Positions 1-12,234 of a stretch of 64,000 nucleotides of DNA are shown one piece after another; the stretch's first letter is position 1, and each line of letters starts with the position of its first letter. Source of the stretch: Trichoplusia ni (taxonomy: Eukaryota; Arthropoda; Insecta; Lepidoptera; Noctuidae); the NCBI RefSeq assembly GCF_003590095.1, contig NC_039488.1:10478001-10542000 (forward strand), read 5' to 3'. The notes below the pieces were generated by a model. That model saw nothing but the letters and a program-made list of their open reading frames with translations, did no database searches and was not told where the DNA came from. Position numbers and translations under genes: made by a program.

Positions 1-1522
1 TTCATAGTGTTTTAGATAAGTAACTTAAAAACATTCAATTTTGTTTGTAAACTACCTACAAAATATGTTTACACGATGACATTAAAAAAAATCATTTACA
101 CAGAAGACATAATTTTGAACACCTTGACATACATTTGCATTACATTTTATAGTTTTCTTAAATTAGGGCAAGCTTACTAAAAGCTTTGAAAAATTCTATT
201 CTATTATAATTTCACTTATATTTACATAGTGATTAAATTTTCTTACTATACAAATTCGTAATATCCTACTAAACTCTAATAACATTTCCTCTCGGCGTGA
301 TAAACGTTTTACTTAGTAATTAATATTTGAGGGTACTGCCCGAGCCTGTCGTGTCGGCAATCACTAGGGGATTGTTCAAACCGCAATGAAAAAGGAAATT
401 GGTCAGTCAACAGGTAACCAGGCCGGTTACTGAGAACAGGGCACAGGGAGCTCCCCTGGGGAACGCCAGATGTACGTAGGATCGTTACTCGGAAAAGTAA
501 TTTTCTGTGTTAGCGGCTTTAGGCAACTAAAATGCCTATTTTCACCATACCTATACCTATTTCGTAGTGGCGATTGGTAATTTCGTATTGGCTGAATGCA
601 AAATAGTACCTAAATGAAACTTAACCATTTCGAATGGACTATACAACGGGTTTTGTTTTGTTTCTTTTTATTGTATGTCAGACAATTAGGTAATTATTTG
701 TTGGACAATGTAAAATGTTATAAGAATATTTTATAAGTACCAAATCATTGAAAATTTCTCTGCAGTAATAAGACTTCTTTAATCCTTGTGCTAAAATTGA
801 AATTTATTTCTGAATCACAAAAGATATTGAGCGCTTTGAACAGAAATCTAAAAGCAAATCATGGATTTGGAATTAATAGGATTAAATACTTAGCCTAATA
901 AAACAAAAAGGTTTTATGCAGTGACTCTGACAATCCCTACTGGGAATACTAAAGTGATTTTATATGTAACTGAAGCACAAAAAGAACTTCACACGAAAAA
1001 ATACAGAATTTCAATTCCCCTCGAAATTTTGCCATAAATGTTTGAAGTGAATTCTTAGGTTTGTATCGGGGAACCAGAAATATTGAACGTGTAATAATAC
1101 ATTGCGGGGTCGCACAGCTCGTTGTCAAAAGTCTCAAATCATCGCCGGAAATGTATTCTAAACAGACTATTTTTGTGTAGACGTTGCTTTATAAGATCGC
1201 AATGTTAAGATTTTTAATTAAGCCTGAGATTTGCTGACCTTAAATGTAAGAGTCAATCTGTCTAAAGTCTAATCATTATTTTTTCAGGTTATTAAAACTA
1301 TTGAACTGATTAAGAATAGAATTATTTAGGAAATTTGGTAATGTTTAAAATAAATTTATTTCAAATCCAACAATATCAGACTTGCACCATTATAGGTTGA
1401 CAAATCTTCGGTAATACTGGAAAATGTTAGATTTTGCCGTAGTAATCCCCAAAAAACGCCTAAGTGCGAATATAACTCGCAACACATATTTTTTACCATA
1501 ACAACCGTTGCTTAGCATCGAC
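1..1522. other. AT-rich non-coding stretch with a small GC-rich patch
   Basis: No gene is seen. The open frames here are short, lack recognisable motifs and fit chance in AT-rich DNA. The one departure is roughly 330-480, which is clearly richer in G and C than its surroundings. It holds two small dyads: an imperfect one at 411-432 built on CAGGTAACC and GGTTACTG, and the palindrome GGGAGCTCCC near 449. I cannot say whether this is a repeat, a regulatory patch or chance. Confidence 0.5.
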
Positions 1523-1720
1523 GTAATTTTTTAGTATTTGTTGTTAAAAGCGGCGACAGAAACACATCATACGGGAAAATTCAAACTGTCCAGCTGTCAA
1601 ATCTGTCTGTTTATGAGATACAACCTATTAATAGACAGACGGTAAAACGAAGAGAAAACGGTGCCTCAGTAACAGGGTTTCTTTCCTTCAACCTTTTGGT
1701 TACGGAACCCTAATAACGTT
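1523..1720 (-). repeat. Diverged lepidopteran dispersed repeat, minus orientation
   Basis: Read on the minus strand, this runs from GGGTTCCGTAACCAAAAGG through a CTGTCTATTAATAGGTTGTATCTCATAAAC segment to a region ending GTTTCTGTCGCCGC. The same order (GGGTTCCGTACC, then a CCGTCTGTC run, then GTATCTCATGAACCGTGATAG) occurs at 10085-10235, 39645-39798 and 11664-11992 in this window. I know this as a very common lepidopteran repeat but cannot fix its class. No target-site duplication was seen. It is strongly diverged, so it is an old copy. Confidence 0.55.
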
Positions 1721-1910
1721 CGACCCGTCTAAAACAAAACACAGTCGGACTGTCTTTCACCACTTAACTTGAATCGATTTCTAATTGACAGACGGATTGA
1801 CATTACACCGATAGCCTGCTGGAATATTGTTTCTTAATTTGACTTAGAAGTCACTCAGCCTAGTGATAAGAGCGTATTGATCGGTTGCAAGTTTTAGTAA
1901 GCGTTTCAAA

Positions 1911-2168
1911 TCTATATACTAATATATAAAGTTGAAGAGTTTGTTTGTTTGTTTGAACGCGCTTATCTCAGGAACTACTGGTTCAATTTGAAAAATCTTC
2001 TTGAATTGAATAGACCATTCATCGAGGAAGGTTTTAGGCTATATATCATCACGCTGCGACTAATAGGAGCGAAGATACAATGGATGAAAATGTGGAAAAA
2101 AGCAGGGCAGGTATAAATCATAACTTATATCTTCTAACCACGCGGACGAAATCGCGGGCAACAGCTAG
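1911..2168 (+). mobile_element. Short non-autonomous Helitron-like element, copy 1
   Basis: The element starts TCTATATACTAATATATAAAG and ends GGGCAACAGCTAG. The base before it is A and the base after it is T, the A^TC...CTAG^T pattern expected of a Helitron inserted between A and T. A short GC hairpin (CGCG, loop, CGCG, at about 2142-2157) lies just upstream of CTAG, as in Helitron 3' ends. It encodes no protein. A close relative with the same internal order (GTTTGTTTGTTTGAACGCGC, then AGACCATTCATCGA, then ATCACGCTGCGACTAATAGG) lies at 25264-25525. The Helitron assignment is inferred from the ends and from memory of lepidopteran families. Confidence 0.7.
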
Positions 2169-5100
2169 TAGAAGATAATTGCGATCGCTGTAGCTGCACT
2201 CCGTACTCATCAAAATTAGTTATAACAACATATTCTAATAATAGTATATTATTTCGACATAAATAGTTTAGGGTATGAAGGATAAAATGAGCTTATTTTT
2301 TATTCTTCTGAAAACAAGTGATTATTTTCGTATGCTTCAATAAATGTTTGTTAAGGAAGTACCAACATCAATTTATGAGGATGAATACACTTGAGATAAC
2401 CTTCAATCACAAATTGAATACAACAATATAAGGCTGGATTAATTTTGTCAAGATTGATATTAAAATTTTCAATATCCAAAATATCATCAGAGAATCCTTA
2501 ATAATACTCTCAGCTGGTTATAATAACGAGGCAATTCATCAAGATCAGAATTATGATATAAAAGTTTAAACATAATTCGATATCCTGTAATTGATGTTTC
2601 TGAAGGCGAAACTTTGAACAATACTGATCAAAAGCTGAAGTATTATAATACACAAATTACTTGGACAGACGGATGTTTTGTTTATGTTGCTTCCCACTCC
2701 AGAGAATTTGTTGTTAACGGGTTATTTTGGTCTGGATCGGGAAGATGAAAATTATGTGACAGGATATTTTGTAACTGGACAATAAACTTATTGATACCTT
2801 TATAATTTCCAAAAAAAAACTTATAAAACAAAAAATACCGTACTCAAAACTCCGATCGTTTGACTATTGAACGACATTTCTTTAAGTGATAACCCTTACG
2901 ATTTTATCTAGTTCCGTCTCTGGGTGTTTTTGTCATTGTGCAATTGTGTGTGTGTCTTCAATGTTTGTGAAAAATAGGAATATATTCCATAGGGCGGGAA
3001 AAGTTAAAAAAAACAAGAAGTTTACCCAAATAGTTAGTACAGTACACCTTAAGATAAAAGACTGGAACAAGTACATAAATGTTCAACAATACCCAACCCT
3101 CACTTGCAGACGCAAGTAAACAGAACCGTAATGACTACATTAACGACAGCCCTGCTATAAATTACGCGCACTCACAAATACTCACAATTACATTCAACCG
3201 TACAATGGCGAGCTCTTTTCACGCAGTAACTCTGACTTGTGTATTCAAGATCTCATGTGGACCAACAAAATGAAATCGCAAGAGCCACACTGGAATTGGA
3301 TTAAGCGTTCCCATTGTGCAAAACGATAAATTTTTCTATTCTGTACGGCTAAGCTGGTGTATCGCAATGTTTTACACCAGAATGCCCGAGCACTCTGTGG
3401 GGTTAACTCCTGGTCTGGTATTGTTTTGAGACCGCTCTTTCCTTTTTTTTTCAATCCACGTCCGCTGAAACGGCTTTCGCTTACAATTTAATGCTGTTAA
3501 GTCGGTTCTCAGTGCCTGGGGCAATAAAAGTATTCGCAGTTATAAGTATATTAATGTTTGACCGTTGTACTGGACTTTCACGTTCTACACTATTATGTAG
3601 TATGAAAATATTACCTTTTAGTAGCACAAAATCGTAGTTTGACCTGATTGGAACTGTGAAATTTTAAGATGTATCGAATCAAAAGTGTAGGTAAGTACAA
3701 TATTGACCAACAAAAATAGATTGCTAGTTAGCTAGAGGGAGCAATCCTCAAAAGCTTTTAGAAAATCTATTCACGGTAAGCTTCACATTCCCTTTTCCAT
3801 CCATATTGGCGTGAATATTGGATATTTCATCGATGCAACAACAACCCCTAACGAATTGAATACCCCTTTGAATTTCAAACAGCACACAAAATGATTTGAG
3901 CTAATGAATTAAAAACACTACATCAGAATTAAACGATATATGCCAAAGTCAATGTGCAAACCAGTTGATAGAATAACGACAAACATAACTTGATCCGTAT
4001 AATTTAAAAAGCTATTCCTGTTTGGTTATGTCAAAGGGCTCATCATATATTGGTTTGTGATTCTCCGCGTGTTGTGAATAAACCATGAGTTGTTTTCAAT
4101 TTAGCGTAAAAGCGTTTCGTCATAAAAGCTGGTCCGGTCTCATAATTAACATTTTATGTTTGTGTGACAAATATATGTGGACAAATGCATTGAAATTTAC
4201 TGCTCCGACTGTCTTGGCATGCTACTGAAAAAAGAAAAAACGTACAGTTTAACTGCCATAATGTTTTTCATCCAAAATAGGTTCTTTCAACATCTAACGT
4301 TTGTGTTAGTAGGGGTTAATTTATAACATCGTTCAATACTGCACTCGCATATTTTAAGAAACAGAGATAATGTCACAATCTAATATGTGAGCTGCTGGCA
4401 GTTTTATAGATGCTTCTAGAAAAAGGTCATTGCACTCGTATAGTAGAACAAAGTTCTGATATTCAAGTTCAAATGGCAGTCATCACTCATGCCGAACGAT
4501 CTATTCCCCTTTACACAAGTTAAGAAGTATTTCTTCCTACTCCCTCACCATTAAGACGAAAAAGCGTCTAGCGGAGCGTTTCGCAAAATTTTAAAGCTCA
4601 ATTTATTGGCCGCAGAGAACGTATGGCGACGATTAAGCGTGGTAGCGGGGCGCGGACAAATGTCAACTATCACTTACCACCATTCCGAACTACTCTTCAT
4701 TCGAGAAAGAGGTTCGATGTAATGGCTTGTTGATTTGGAACTGGTCTTTAGAAAATAATACGGTAATTTATTTCAAGATTTCTACTGAGATTGCACACGA
4801 GCAAAAGAAACTAGAGCCGAAAGGACTAAAAACCAGTCTTTTTTTTGTTGGTACGAGTAAGGCGTTGGTATACCTAGGCTTTGGAAACGGGTAGCATCAG
4901 ACTCTTACTGACTAAACCTGACCAACCTACATACAAACTAAAAAAAAACTAAAAACCAGCATAGAAATTTTAGACAATGAAATCAGGAATGAGAAACCTA
5001 CTGACTAACCAATATCCCATCTTAACGATACGACTTTAATACTTCGTCCTTATACTTGGAAACTGGCCATAGTGAGGGGAACTAATAGAAAATTCTAAAG

Positions 5101-6464
5101 TTTAAATGTTAAAATCGAAGTTAGTTGACATCAGTGGCCGCACATCCGCTGTCTTCGGTAACTTTCGGGTCAAAACTTTGGATCCAACAGGAAACGTTGC
5201 TTCGAAATTTGTGGATTTGGGTTCGAGTAATTTTACTTAAATATAATGTAGATATAATAATATGACCGTTCGTGGTGATATTAAGTTTGTTTTCGGCTTA
5301 TTCCAATTTCATTTGCGAATTTAATTTGATTACTTTTGGAGTTTTATTTGGGGAGAGAGGAAATGTGTTATTATATTGTTTTTAGTCTGTTCGGTTTTGA
5401 ACTAAAGGGACAGTATTTTTAACATTATTTTTTGTGCTCTGGTAAGTGAATTACATGAGCGTAGGTTTTGTCGGCTTCATCAGACAGTAAATTACATTTT
5501 TTGGGATCCGTACCCGAAGGTTAAAAAGACCGCCTTTCGGACCGTCGATCACCATGTGGTGTACCGAACCATTCCATTAAATACATAGTTTATTTTTTAC
5601 TAATGATATATTTCTGTTGTTGAAAAATAATTGAAATCAATTTGAGGTATTGATTGCTAAGATTATTAATGAAATAGATTATCAGTTCTTTTTTCAGAGT
5701 GTACGGATCTCTTACTATGAACCATTTTTTAGTATGCTTAGTATAGAGACAGAGCAAATTACAACTACATTAGCTAAACCTAATAACCAATGTGTCCGAA
5801 CAAACCGAAAAAAAACCTTTACCCAAATATTGCTCCAAATTAACACATCTGCCGCTATATTACAGTGCATAAATCGCCTCAAGCCCCAAACAGGACGATT
5901 TCGGTATCAACCCCGATCGGTATAGAACTTAGGGCTTAGCAAGTTTGGAGCGATCTCCGACTTCCGTCACTAAACGGCCGCGATTTGGTTCGAGGTGAGT
6001 TCTCTCAATTTATATCCTGGATACGTCGGTTTGGAACTAGTAAGCACCTATATTACCCTCTGTTACTTTACGAGATGGTGCTGAATTTTGAAAGAACATT
6101 TGCGGTATTGCGAATCTTTATATTCGGGAAGAAGATAAAGAAACTTTAGGGAACATGAGATGGAATAAATAAATAAAGAAAATAATAATAACAAGTTTGA
6201 TTTTGCAAAAACAAGATCAGACAAAATATGAAAGTGCTTAAGGAAGTAGGAACAGCAATAGTCGACCATATTTACTTTGAAGCATGTAAGCGAAGAAGAC
6301 GTTAATCGAAAACACAAAACAAAAATAAGTTTGTCTCTTTCAAAAGAGAATAGAATATTTTTTTTTGAGGTAATGATAATATATTGAAAGCAAGAAACTG
6401 TAGTCCAAAACAAAAATACAAATCCTAGTCCTTTAGAGTTGAGCATCGTAAAAGATGGGTGTCA
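2169..6464. other. AT-rich non-coding stretch
   Basis: No gene is seen. Short open frames at 2886-3119, 3079-3273, 3245-3454, 5650-5925 and 6063-6446 have no recognisable domain, and their composition follows the background. About 4825-4930 holds a phrase (GGGTAGCATCAGACTCTTACTGACTAAA) that resembles a lepidopteran repeat fragment which I cannot classify. About 4555-4680 is somewhat GC-richer, with no feature I can name. Confidence 0.5.
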
Positions 6465-6484
6465 CGGTGTAATAATTAAAACAT

Positions 6485-6846
6485 CATCATTGGCCTAGCC
6501 TTTTCCCAACTATGTTGGGGTCGGCTACCAGTCCAACCGGTTTCAGCTAAGTACCAGTGTTTTACAAGGAGCGACTGCCTATCTGACCTCCTCAACCCAG
6601 TTACCTGGGCAACACGATACCCCTTGGTTAGACTGGCTGTCAGACTTTTTCAAGCTTCTGACTACCTGTAACGACTGTCAAAGATGTAGGAATAACAGCC
6701 GGGACCCACAATTTAACGTGCCTTCCGAAACACGGAGGAACTCGTTATGACAAAGATGGTCACCCATCTACGGACCAACCGCGTCAAGCATAGCTTAACC
6801 TGTGATCGAATCACTTACGCAGTTATAGCTTAGCCACGAGCTCCTC
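6485..6846 (-). mobile_element. 5S-rRNA-headed SINE with ATG tail, minus strand (copy 1)
   Basis: This is a 362-bp element flanked by a perfect 20-bp direct repeat, CGGTGTAATAATTAAAACAT, at 6465-6484 and 6847-6866: a target-site duplication of the kind left by LINE-type retrotransposition. On the minus strand the head contains GATCACAGGTTAAGC and GCGGTTGGTCCGTAGATGG followed by GTGACC. This is the order of the 5S rRNA internal promoter region (GATCAC, TTAAGC, GCGCGGTTAGTA, GATGGGNGACC). The other end is a short ATG-repeat tail. It has no coding capacity and would be transcribed by RNA polymerase III if active. Related copies lie at 12235-12507 and 53726-54075. Confidence 0.8.
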
Positions 6847-6866
6847 CGGTGTAATAATTAAAACAT

Positions 6867-8353
6867 TTAACAAAATATAAAACCTTTTTCGACCGACAGA
6901 TAAAGTGTTACCAACCTAAACAAGTATAAAATTACACATTAATTAAAATTTCCACGTGTACGAAATTTATTTAGGTGTAGGCGATCAAATTTTGTAATTG
7001 CTGTTTGTTGATCTTTAGAAGTTTTAATTTTGTTGGATTCGTTTAAAAGTTGACGAATTCTGAGTGTTATTTACGACGAATTTGTTAAACGAAATTGGTT
7101 TGTAAAAACTATGTTGCGATGACTGTTTTTCTTACTGCGATGGTAAACAGGAAACAAAGTTGCGTGGGTAAAGTTTCTCATAGGAATGAATGGATGTGAC
7201 AGGTTGATGTCATATAGAAATTCTTCATAATGAAATTTTATTTTGGTAACAGCCGTATATACGAATGTTTCAACATATCTAGTTGATATAGAGCTGTGAT
7301 AAATCCTCTTTGGGATGTTTTCGACACAAAAGATGACTGTCTCTCCGTTAGATAATAATAATTGAAAAATATAAGAAACACATTTTCGCCTTTTTCTGAC
7401 CAAACTTCTTAAAGTTTTGGAGACGGAGCTTGAGATGTATAGATACAATTTATAGACAAACGTGACGTGACGCATAAGTTCCATTCACTTTAATTAGATC
7501 AAAATAGGTCTGCTTTTAAAGGTTTTTAAAGGAAGAAAATAAGTAGGTATCCATTATTTTACATTAAACTACAAAACGGGCACTGAAAAAAAGTCATCAT
7601 CCCTTTTCTTGTAACAGAAAAATCTCAATAACTGATCGTAAATAAATGTTTCATCTACACCATAGATATATGTCACCACCGTTGTTTTAATTACTTAAAC
7701 TACTTGACTTCAAAGATCTCAATTTCCATCCATTCAGATAGAAAGGCCAACACTTTGACGTCCAGACTTAAACTGTTATTTAAGTGGTCTCTTCTAGAGA
7801 TTTGCAATATATTCAGCTGGACGACTTCGCCTGCCGATACAGCCACTATTCAAGTAACCAACACATAAACAGAGACGTATTTCACGTCCCGGACGTCCGT
7901 CTCACCAGCGAATGGGCTGCGTTCAATGTAAGAGCATTTTTAACGTTGCCAGTACTAAAAAGTAAAATATAAAGAACTTTGAGTGAGAATCAAAGTTAGT
8001 GCTTTCTGTTTGCGATTTTCATTTTGAGTTATGTTGTATAGTTTTTACAGTTATGTTCGGATGAATGGACGTAGTTGTTAAACTTGTCTTGTCGTAATAT
8101 TTATGTCGTTGCTATTTTAGCATTCATTTTAATGGGACAGTCAATATATACTTCTCTGGAACTAGAGTTTTCTTGAAAGATTGATTTTGCCACACGTTTA
8201 TAGAAAGGATTTTTCCGGTAGTTTAATTTTGGTTGTGATTAATCTACTATTGCTAGTTTTCATACATGATATTTTCTCCGCCAAATTATTAAATTAAAGG
8301 CAAGGTTAAGCAAAAGTTGTGATAAAAAAAATTGTAGTTAATTTATTTATTTG
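6867..8353. other. AT-rich non-coding stretch
   Basis: No gene or clear repeat is seen. The longest frame (7071-7484, minus, 137 codons) has a low-complexity composition, no recognisable domain and no coding-like base bias, so I treat it as chance. Confidence 0.5.
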
Positions 8354-8490
8354 TACGGTGCCCTCGGTTTTGTGAGTTCGAGTATAACATTTTTATACAG
8401 TGCAAACACATTTTTGGAACATTTTTCATGTACAAAATTTCACAGAAACGGGAAGCTGCTCGCGTGGTTATATCCACAGGAAACAGCTAG
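8354..8490 (+). mobile_element. Repeat fragment ending in a Helitron-like 3' terminus
   Basis: The start (TACGGTGCCCTCGG, then TGAGTTCGAGT) resembles the tail of the dispersed repeat at 11664-11992 (TACGGAAACCTCAG, then GCGAGTCCGACTCGC). The right end, CACAGGAAACAGCTAG followed by T, matches the CAGCTAG^T terminus of the Helitron-like copies at 1911 and 25264. The two parts may be separate elements lying side by side. No left Helitron end could be placed. Confidence 0.4.
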
Positions 8491-10084
8491 TAAGCGATAA
8501 TACAGGATGTTTCAAAACCACATTATAAACAGTTTAGGAAATTGAAACCAAAACATTTAACGTTACGCAACACAAAACGTAATTTGCTAGAATACTGGTT
8601 TTGTAAAATATAAATACCTACTGAATTTAATGAGTGCAAACATTGTGACAAAATTTTCTAGAAATTATTAATTTTATTTAACCTTTAAAGTATTCAAACA
8701 TAATACACAATTTTAAATAGTGCACTGTGTAATTAAATTCCATAAATTCGAATAAAGTAGGATATTAAAAACATTGACCCTTGGAAAAAATTGATTCACT
8801 ACAATTTGAATTATGTGCCAGTGTCCTTAAACATGTTCGATAGAAATCAGACAAGCCGTTTAAAAATTGTACTTGGTTTTAATTGCTTTAGTTTTCAAAA
8901 CGAAATCTGCTAACGTCAAGAAAATTTAAATAAAATTAATTAATTTACAAAATGAAAAAAAAAACGCAGCTTTTAATTTTTTTATAAAAATTTCAGCCTG
9001 CTAGCTTATCGGAAAGTGCCTCATTTGCCTCAGTGGAACGACAAAAAAACATACGAACAGACAAGAAAGTGTGTATATAAAAACGAGGGGCTAAGAATAA
9101 CTAAAACAATTAGCTCCTATTCAAAGCTTAGTCAAAACAAAAACCTATAACGATCACATGCCTCACAAAAACAAGCCATAAATAAAAACCGATAACCAGA
9201 AATAGATATTGGTGCTTAGAGGTAAACCTCCAGCTGACCTATCATGAGTAAATTGAACGTATGATTTCAATAGGCGGGTCGGCTTGTACCCGAATGGTTG
9301 TACGTGCATGAAAAGAATGAATGGGAGAGTTGGGATATAAGATGGCCGCTGGCGATGCGGGTATTACCTAAATGAATAAGAATATGTGTGTCCGTCGACT
9401 AATTAGGTCGACGTGACGGATATGTTTGTTGTTTTCATAAAGTGGATTATGATTGGTACTATAAGAATGGAACTTAATTTATGTTTGTTTTAGTTTATAT
9501 GTTATCTCAGGAACGACTGTTATTCGATAGGTATATGAAGATAGGTTTTGGAGAATTTGTTTTTGGTCCTCGACTAAAATTTTAGACTTTGAAAATTACA
9601 GGATAATGGTTATTGACGTCGAAGATTATTATTTATCATTAAGAAAAAAAATGGGTCTTACATCGGTTCTCCTATTTCAGTAAATCTTCCATTATTTATT
9701 TTAAGTGATACAATGATAAAAGGATAATCTATCTCATCGATTTATACCAGACTTCATGCTAAATTATAGCTCAAGACTTGACAAACGTAGTCCGACAAAA
9801 TGAATAAACAATTATGGATATTATCAGTACTTTAATAATCAATTATCCAGTAAGGAAAACCTGTCTTTGAAGCAGTAAAAATCCCACACACTGTCATTCT
9901 ATTAAAGTTTGCATAGATCATATAAAACTAAAAGGAACTGCCATTGACGCTACTGGCACTTACTGTAATTAGAAAAATGACTCTTTTTTATAATGCTTAT
10001 CATTGGTCAAACGATAAACAGGGTAAAGAAAAACGTATATACATAAAACATATACATAAATTTATAACCGATCACACCGTTGCT
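8491..10084. other. AT-rich non-coding stretch
   Basis: No gene, RNA gene or repeat that I can support is seen. Confidence 0.5.
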
Positions 10085-10235
10085 TAACTTCAATTTTTAT
10101 AAATGTGAAAATTTTATTTTCCTAGCTATCACGGTTCATGAGATGCATTCTGTTTAGATGGACGGATAGACAGAAGTGCAAGTTCCAAGTCATTCTGTTA
10201 TTTCTACCGTGGTTTTTGCACCTCAAAACTGCGCA
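10085..10235 (-). repeat. Dispersed lepidopteran repeat fragment, minus orientation
   Basis: The minus strand reads CTGTCTATCCGTCCATC, then GCATCTCATGAACCGTGATAG. The latter is close to the core of the repeat at 11664-11992, which reads GTATCTCGAGTACCGTGATAG there. Only the core and parts of both flanks are recognisable, so this is an old or partial copy. Confidence 0.5.
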
Positions 10236-10491
10236 GAGGAGATCCCTTATACAAGAATCGATTTATAAGTGTAGGCATCAAACGAACTGCTCAAATGTGT
10301 GACAATAAATGACAATCTTTTTCGACCAGACACGTGACTTTGACAACTCACATATAATATATCTGCGATTCAATAATCCATACTGATTGAACAAATGATA
10401 CTCGGCTAGATGGGCTTCCAAGCATAATTTTAAAGGAGTATATATCGACAAAGGGCGATTAGAATAAAGTTATTAATTTAGTACCTACTGG

Positions 10492-10825
10492 CCTGTTGGT
10501 CTAGTGGTTAGTGACCCTGACTGCTATATCGGAGGTCGTGGGTTCGATTCCCACCCAGAACAAATGTTTGTGTGATGAGCACGATCATTTGTTCTGTGTC
10601 TGGGTGTAATCTATCTATATTATTTATGTATTTAGAAATATATAAGTAAGTTTATCAGTTGTCTGGTTACCATAACACAAGCTCTGCTTAGCTTGGGATC
10701 AGATAACCATGTGTGAGTTGTCCCAAGATTTATATTATATTATTATATTATATTATATATTATATTATATTATATTATATTATATTATATATTATATATA
10801 TTTATATTATATATATTATATTATA
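10492..10825 (+). mobile_element. tRNA-headed SINE with (TATAT)-type tail
   Basis: The head carries an A-box-like TGGTCTAGTGGTTAGTG at about 10497-10513 and a perfect B-box core, GGTTCGATTCC, at about 10541-10551. This is the internal RNA polymerase III promoter of a tRNA-derived SINE. A unique body follows (CACGATCATTTGTTCTG, later CATGTGTGAGTTGTCCCAAG), then an AT-rich simple-repeat tail from about 10731. A 10-bp direct repeat, TACCTACTGG, flanks the element at 10482-10491 and 10826-10835. It is not a functional tRNA, because there is no partner strand for an acceptor stem and the body continues past the tRNA-like part. I recognise the family as lepidopteran (noctuid-like SINEs), from memory. 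Confidence 0.82.
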
Positions 10826-10826
10826 T
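10731..10826. repeat. TATAT / TATTA microsatellite, SINE tail
   Basis: About 95 bp made almost only of TATTA and TATAT units, directly after the SINE body and before the right target-site duplication. It is likely the expanded 3' tail of the SINE. A 65-codon open frame crosses it and encodes only Ile and Tyr runs, so I reject it as a gene. Confidence 0.85.
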
Positions 10827-10835
10827 ACCTACTGG

Positions 10836-11663
10836 TTCCAGTGCTACGCTAGTGTAATACCACTTCCCCCTATTTTTCTATATACCGTGGAAGCTACCAA
10901 CGAGGAATAATAAAAGATTAATTCTAGCGTGTCATAACTCCGCCTTGATTGCAACGTTTCCTCTATGTAAGACTTTTCGCTTTATTTATGGGACTCGGAT
11001 ATTCCGATCACGAGGTTCCCATGAATATCTAATAATAATCGATAAATGCTCATTGACTATCGACTGTCGATGAATATGTCAAGTTTTCATAATGAAAGCT
11101 TTTCAACGTTGATTCGATTCGATAATCGCTTTGAGCAAAATGGCAAACAAAATTTAAATCGCTGAATCTGTTCATGACTTACGATACCACTGATTACATC
11201 ATTTAACTTTTAAGAAACAATCACCCTGTAGATACAAGCCGGGTAATTAATTTTAGGAAATATATGTAAATGTTAAATTTAAATTTCTATAATACCTTGT
11301 GTCACATTTGTAAAACAAAACTTATTGAACCTAATATTAATTACCGTTACACCTTCCATTGGCTCATTGCTCTGTGTCAGTCACTTGTCACCGTCCTATT
11401 CAAGTATTCCGGTCCTGTCGTTCGAAGTTTTCCTTCAACTCGCGTTAATATGATACTAAACTTGGATATAATACGTACTTTAAGAGTTTATTCATTTATA
11501 TTGCAGATAAAAAGTGGGAAAATGGAGGTGTAAAATTTTTGTTGGTACTCAAACATTTTCGGTTATTGCTATGCGAGTTTAAGAGGGGTTTTGTGTTTTT
11601 CATTATTATAATTAAGCGATTTTTATATTTCGATGACAGGGTTGTTTTTAAATTAATCTTAGT
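10836..11663. other. AT-rich non-coding stretch
   Basis: No gene is seen. The frames at 11270-11533 and 11539-11763 show nothing recognisable. The string ACCCTGTAGAT near 11224 matches the start of insect miR-10, but the rest of the mature sequence does not match (see rejected items). Confidence 0.45.
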
Positions 11664-11992
11664 AAGGGTTACGTACCTAAAGGTTGAAAACGGAACTCGA
11701 TTACTGTGGCTTCCTGTCCGTCTGTCTTTTACCAGCCTGTATCTCGAGTACCGTGATAGCTAAACGTTTGACTTTTGTATAGATGGTTTATAACCGTTGC
11801 TGCAACAACGATAATCTCAATAAATGACAACTCTGAAGATTAAGATCGGGCTTAAGCAACAGTTAGTAAGTTCATTAATTTGTAAGATGACGAATTACCC
11901 TTAAATTTAATTTTCACCCAACCGACCTGGATTTTTGCATACCTATTTGTACGGAAACCTCAGTGTTGCGAGTCCGACTCGCACTTGACCAG
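11664..11992 (+). repeat. Most complete copy of the GTATCTCATGAACCGTGATAG-type repeat
   Basis: Plus-strand order: GGGTTACGTACCTAAAGG, GTCCGTCTGTC, then GTATCTCGAGTACCGTGATAG with GCTAAACGTTTGA after it, a diverged middle, and a tail TACGGAAACCTCAG, GCGAGTCCGACTCGCACTTG. I know this arrangement as a highly abundant lepidopteran repeat. It has no open frame and no terminal repeats that I can place. The middle part (about 11830-11930) is not recognisable and may be unrelated. Confidence 0.55.
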
Positions 11993-12234
11993 CTATTTAT
12001 TATATTCAGGCAGGTTATTGAACTTTCCGCTATTGTAAAATTAATCATTCAATAATTACTTTAACTTCTAGGGTAAGCCTTTAACAATTTTCAGGGATCT
12101 TAAAAAACACAGATATATTATGATGCCTGGTTGACTGATAAAACTTTTTGTACAAAAATCAATATCAATATCCGATTTTTTTTAATTAGATATATCTAGC
12201 CTAAGGTAAAAGATCTTGCCTAAACCACAATAAA

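Noticed and set aside
7071..7484. 137-codon minus-strand open frame
   Set aside because: No domain, background composition and no supporting signals; long frames of this size are expected occasionally by chance.
10541..10560. Functional tRNA at the B-box near 10541
   Set aside because: The sequence continues into a SINE body and AT tail with target-site duplications, and no cloverleaf can be closed.
10713..10910. 65-codon frame made of Ile and Tyr
   Set aside because: It is a translation of the SINE's TATAT microsatellite tail.
11224..11245. Possible miR-10 (ACCCTGTAGAT match)
   Set aside because: Only the first 11 bases match the remembered mature sequence; the following bases differ, and no complementary arm is seen nearby.
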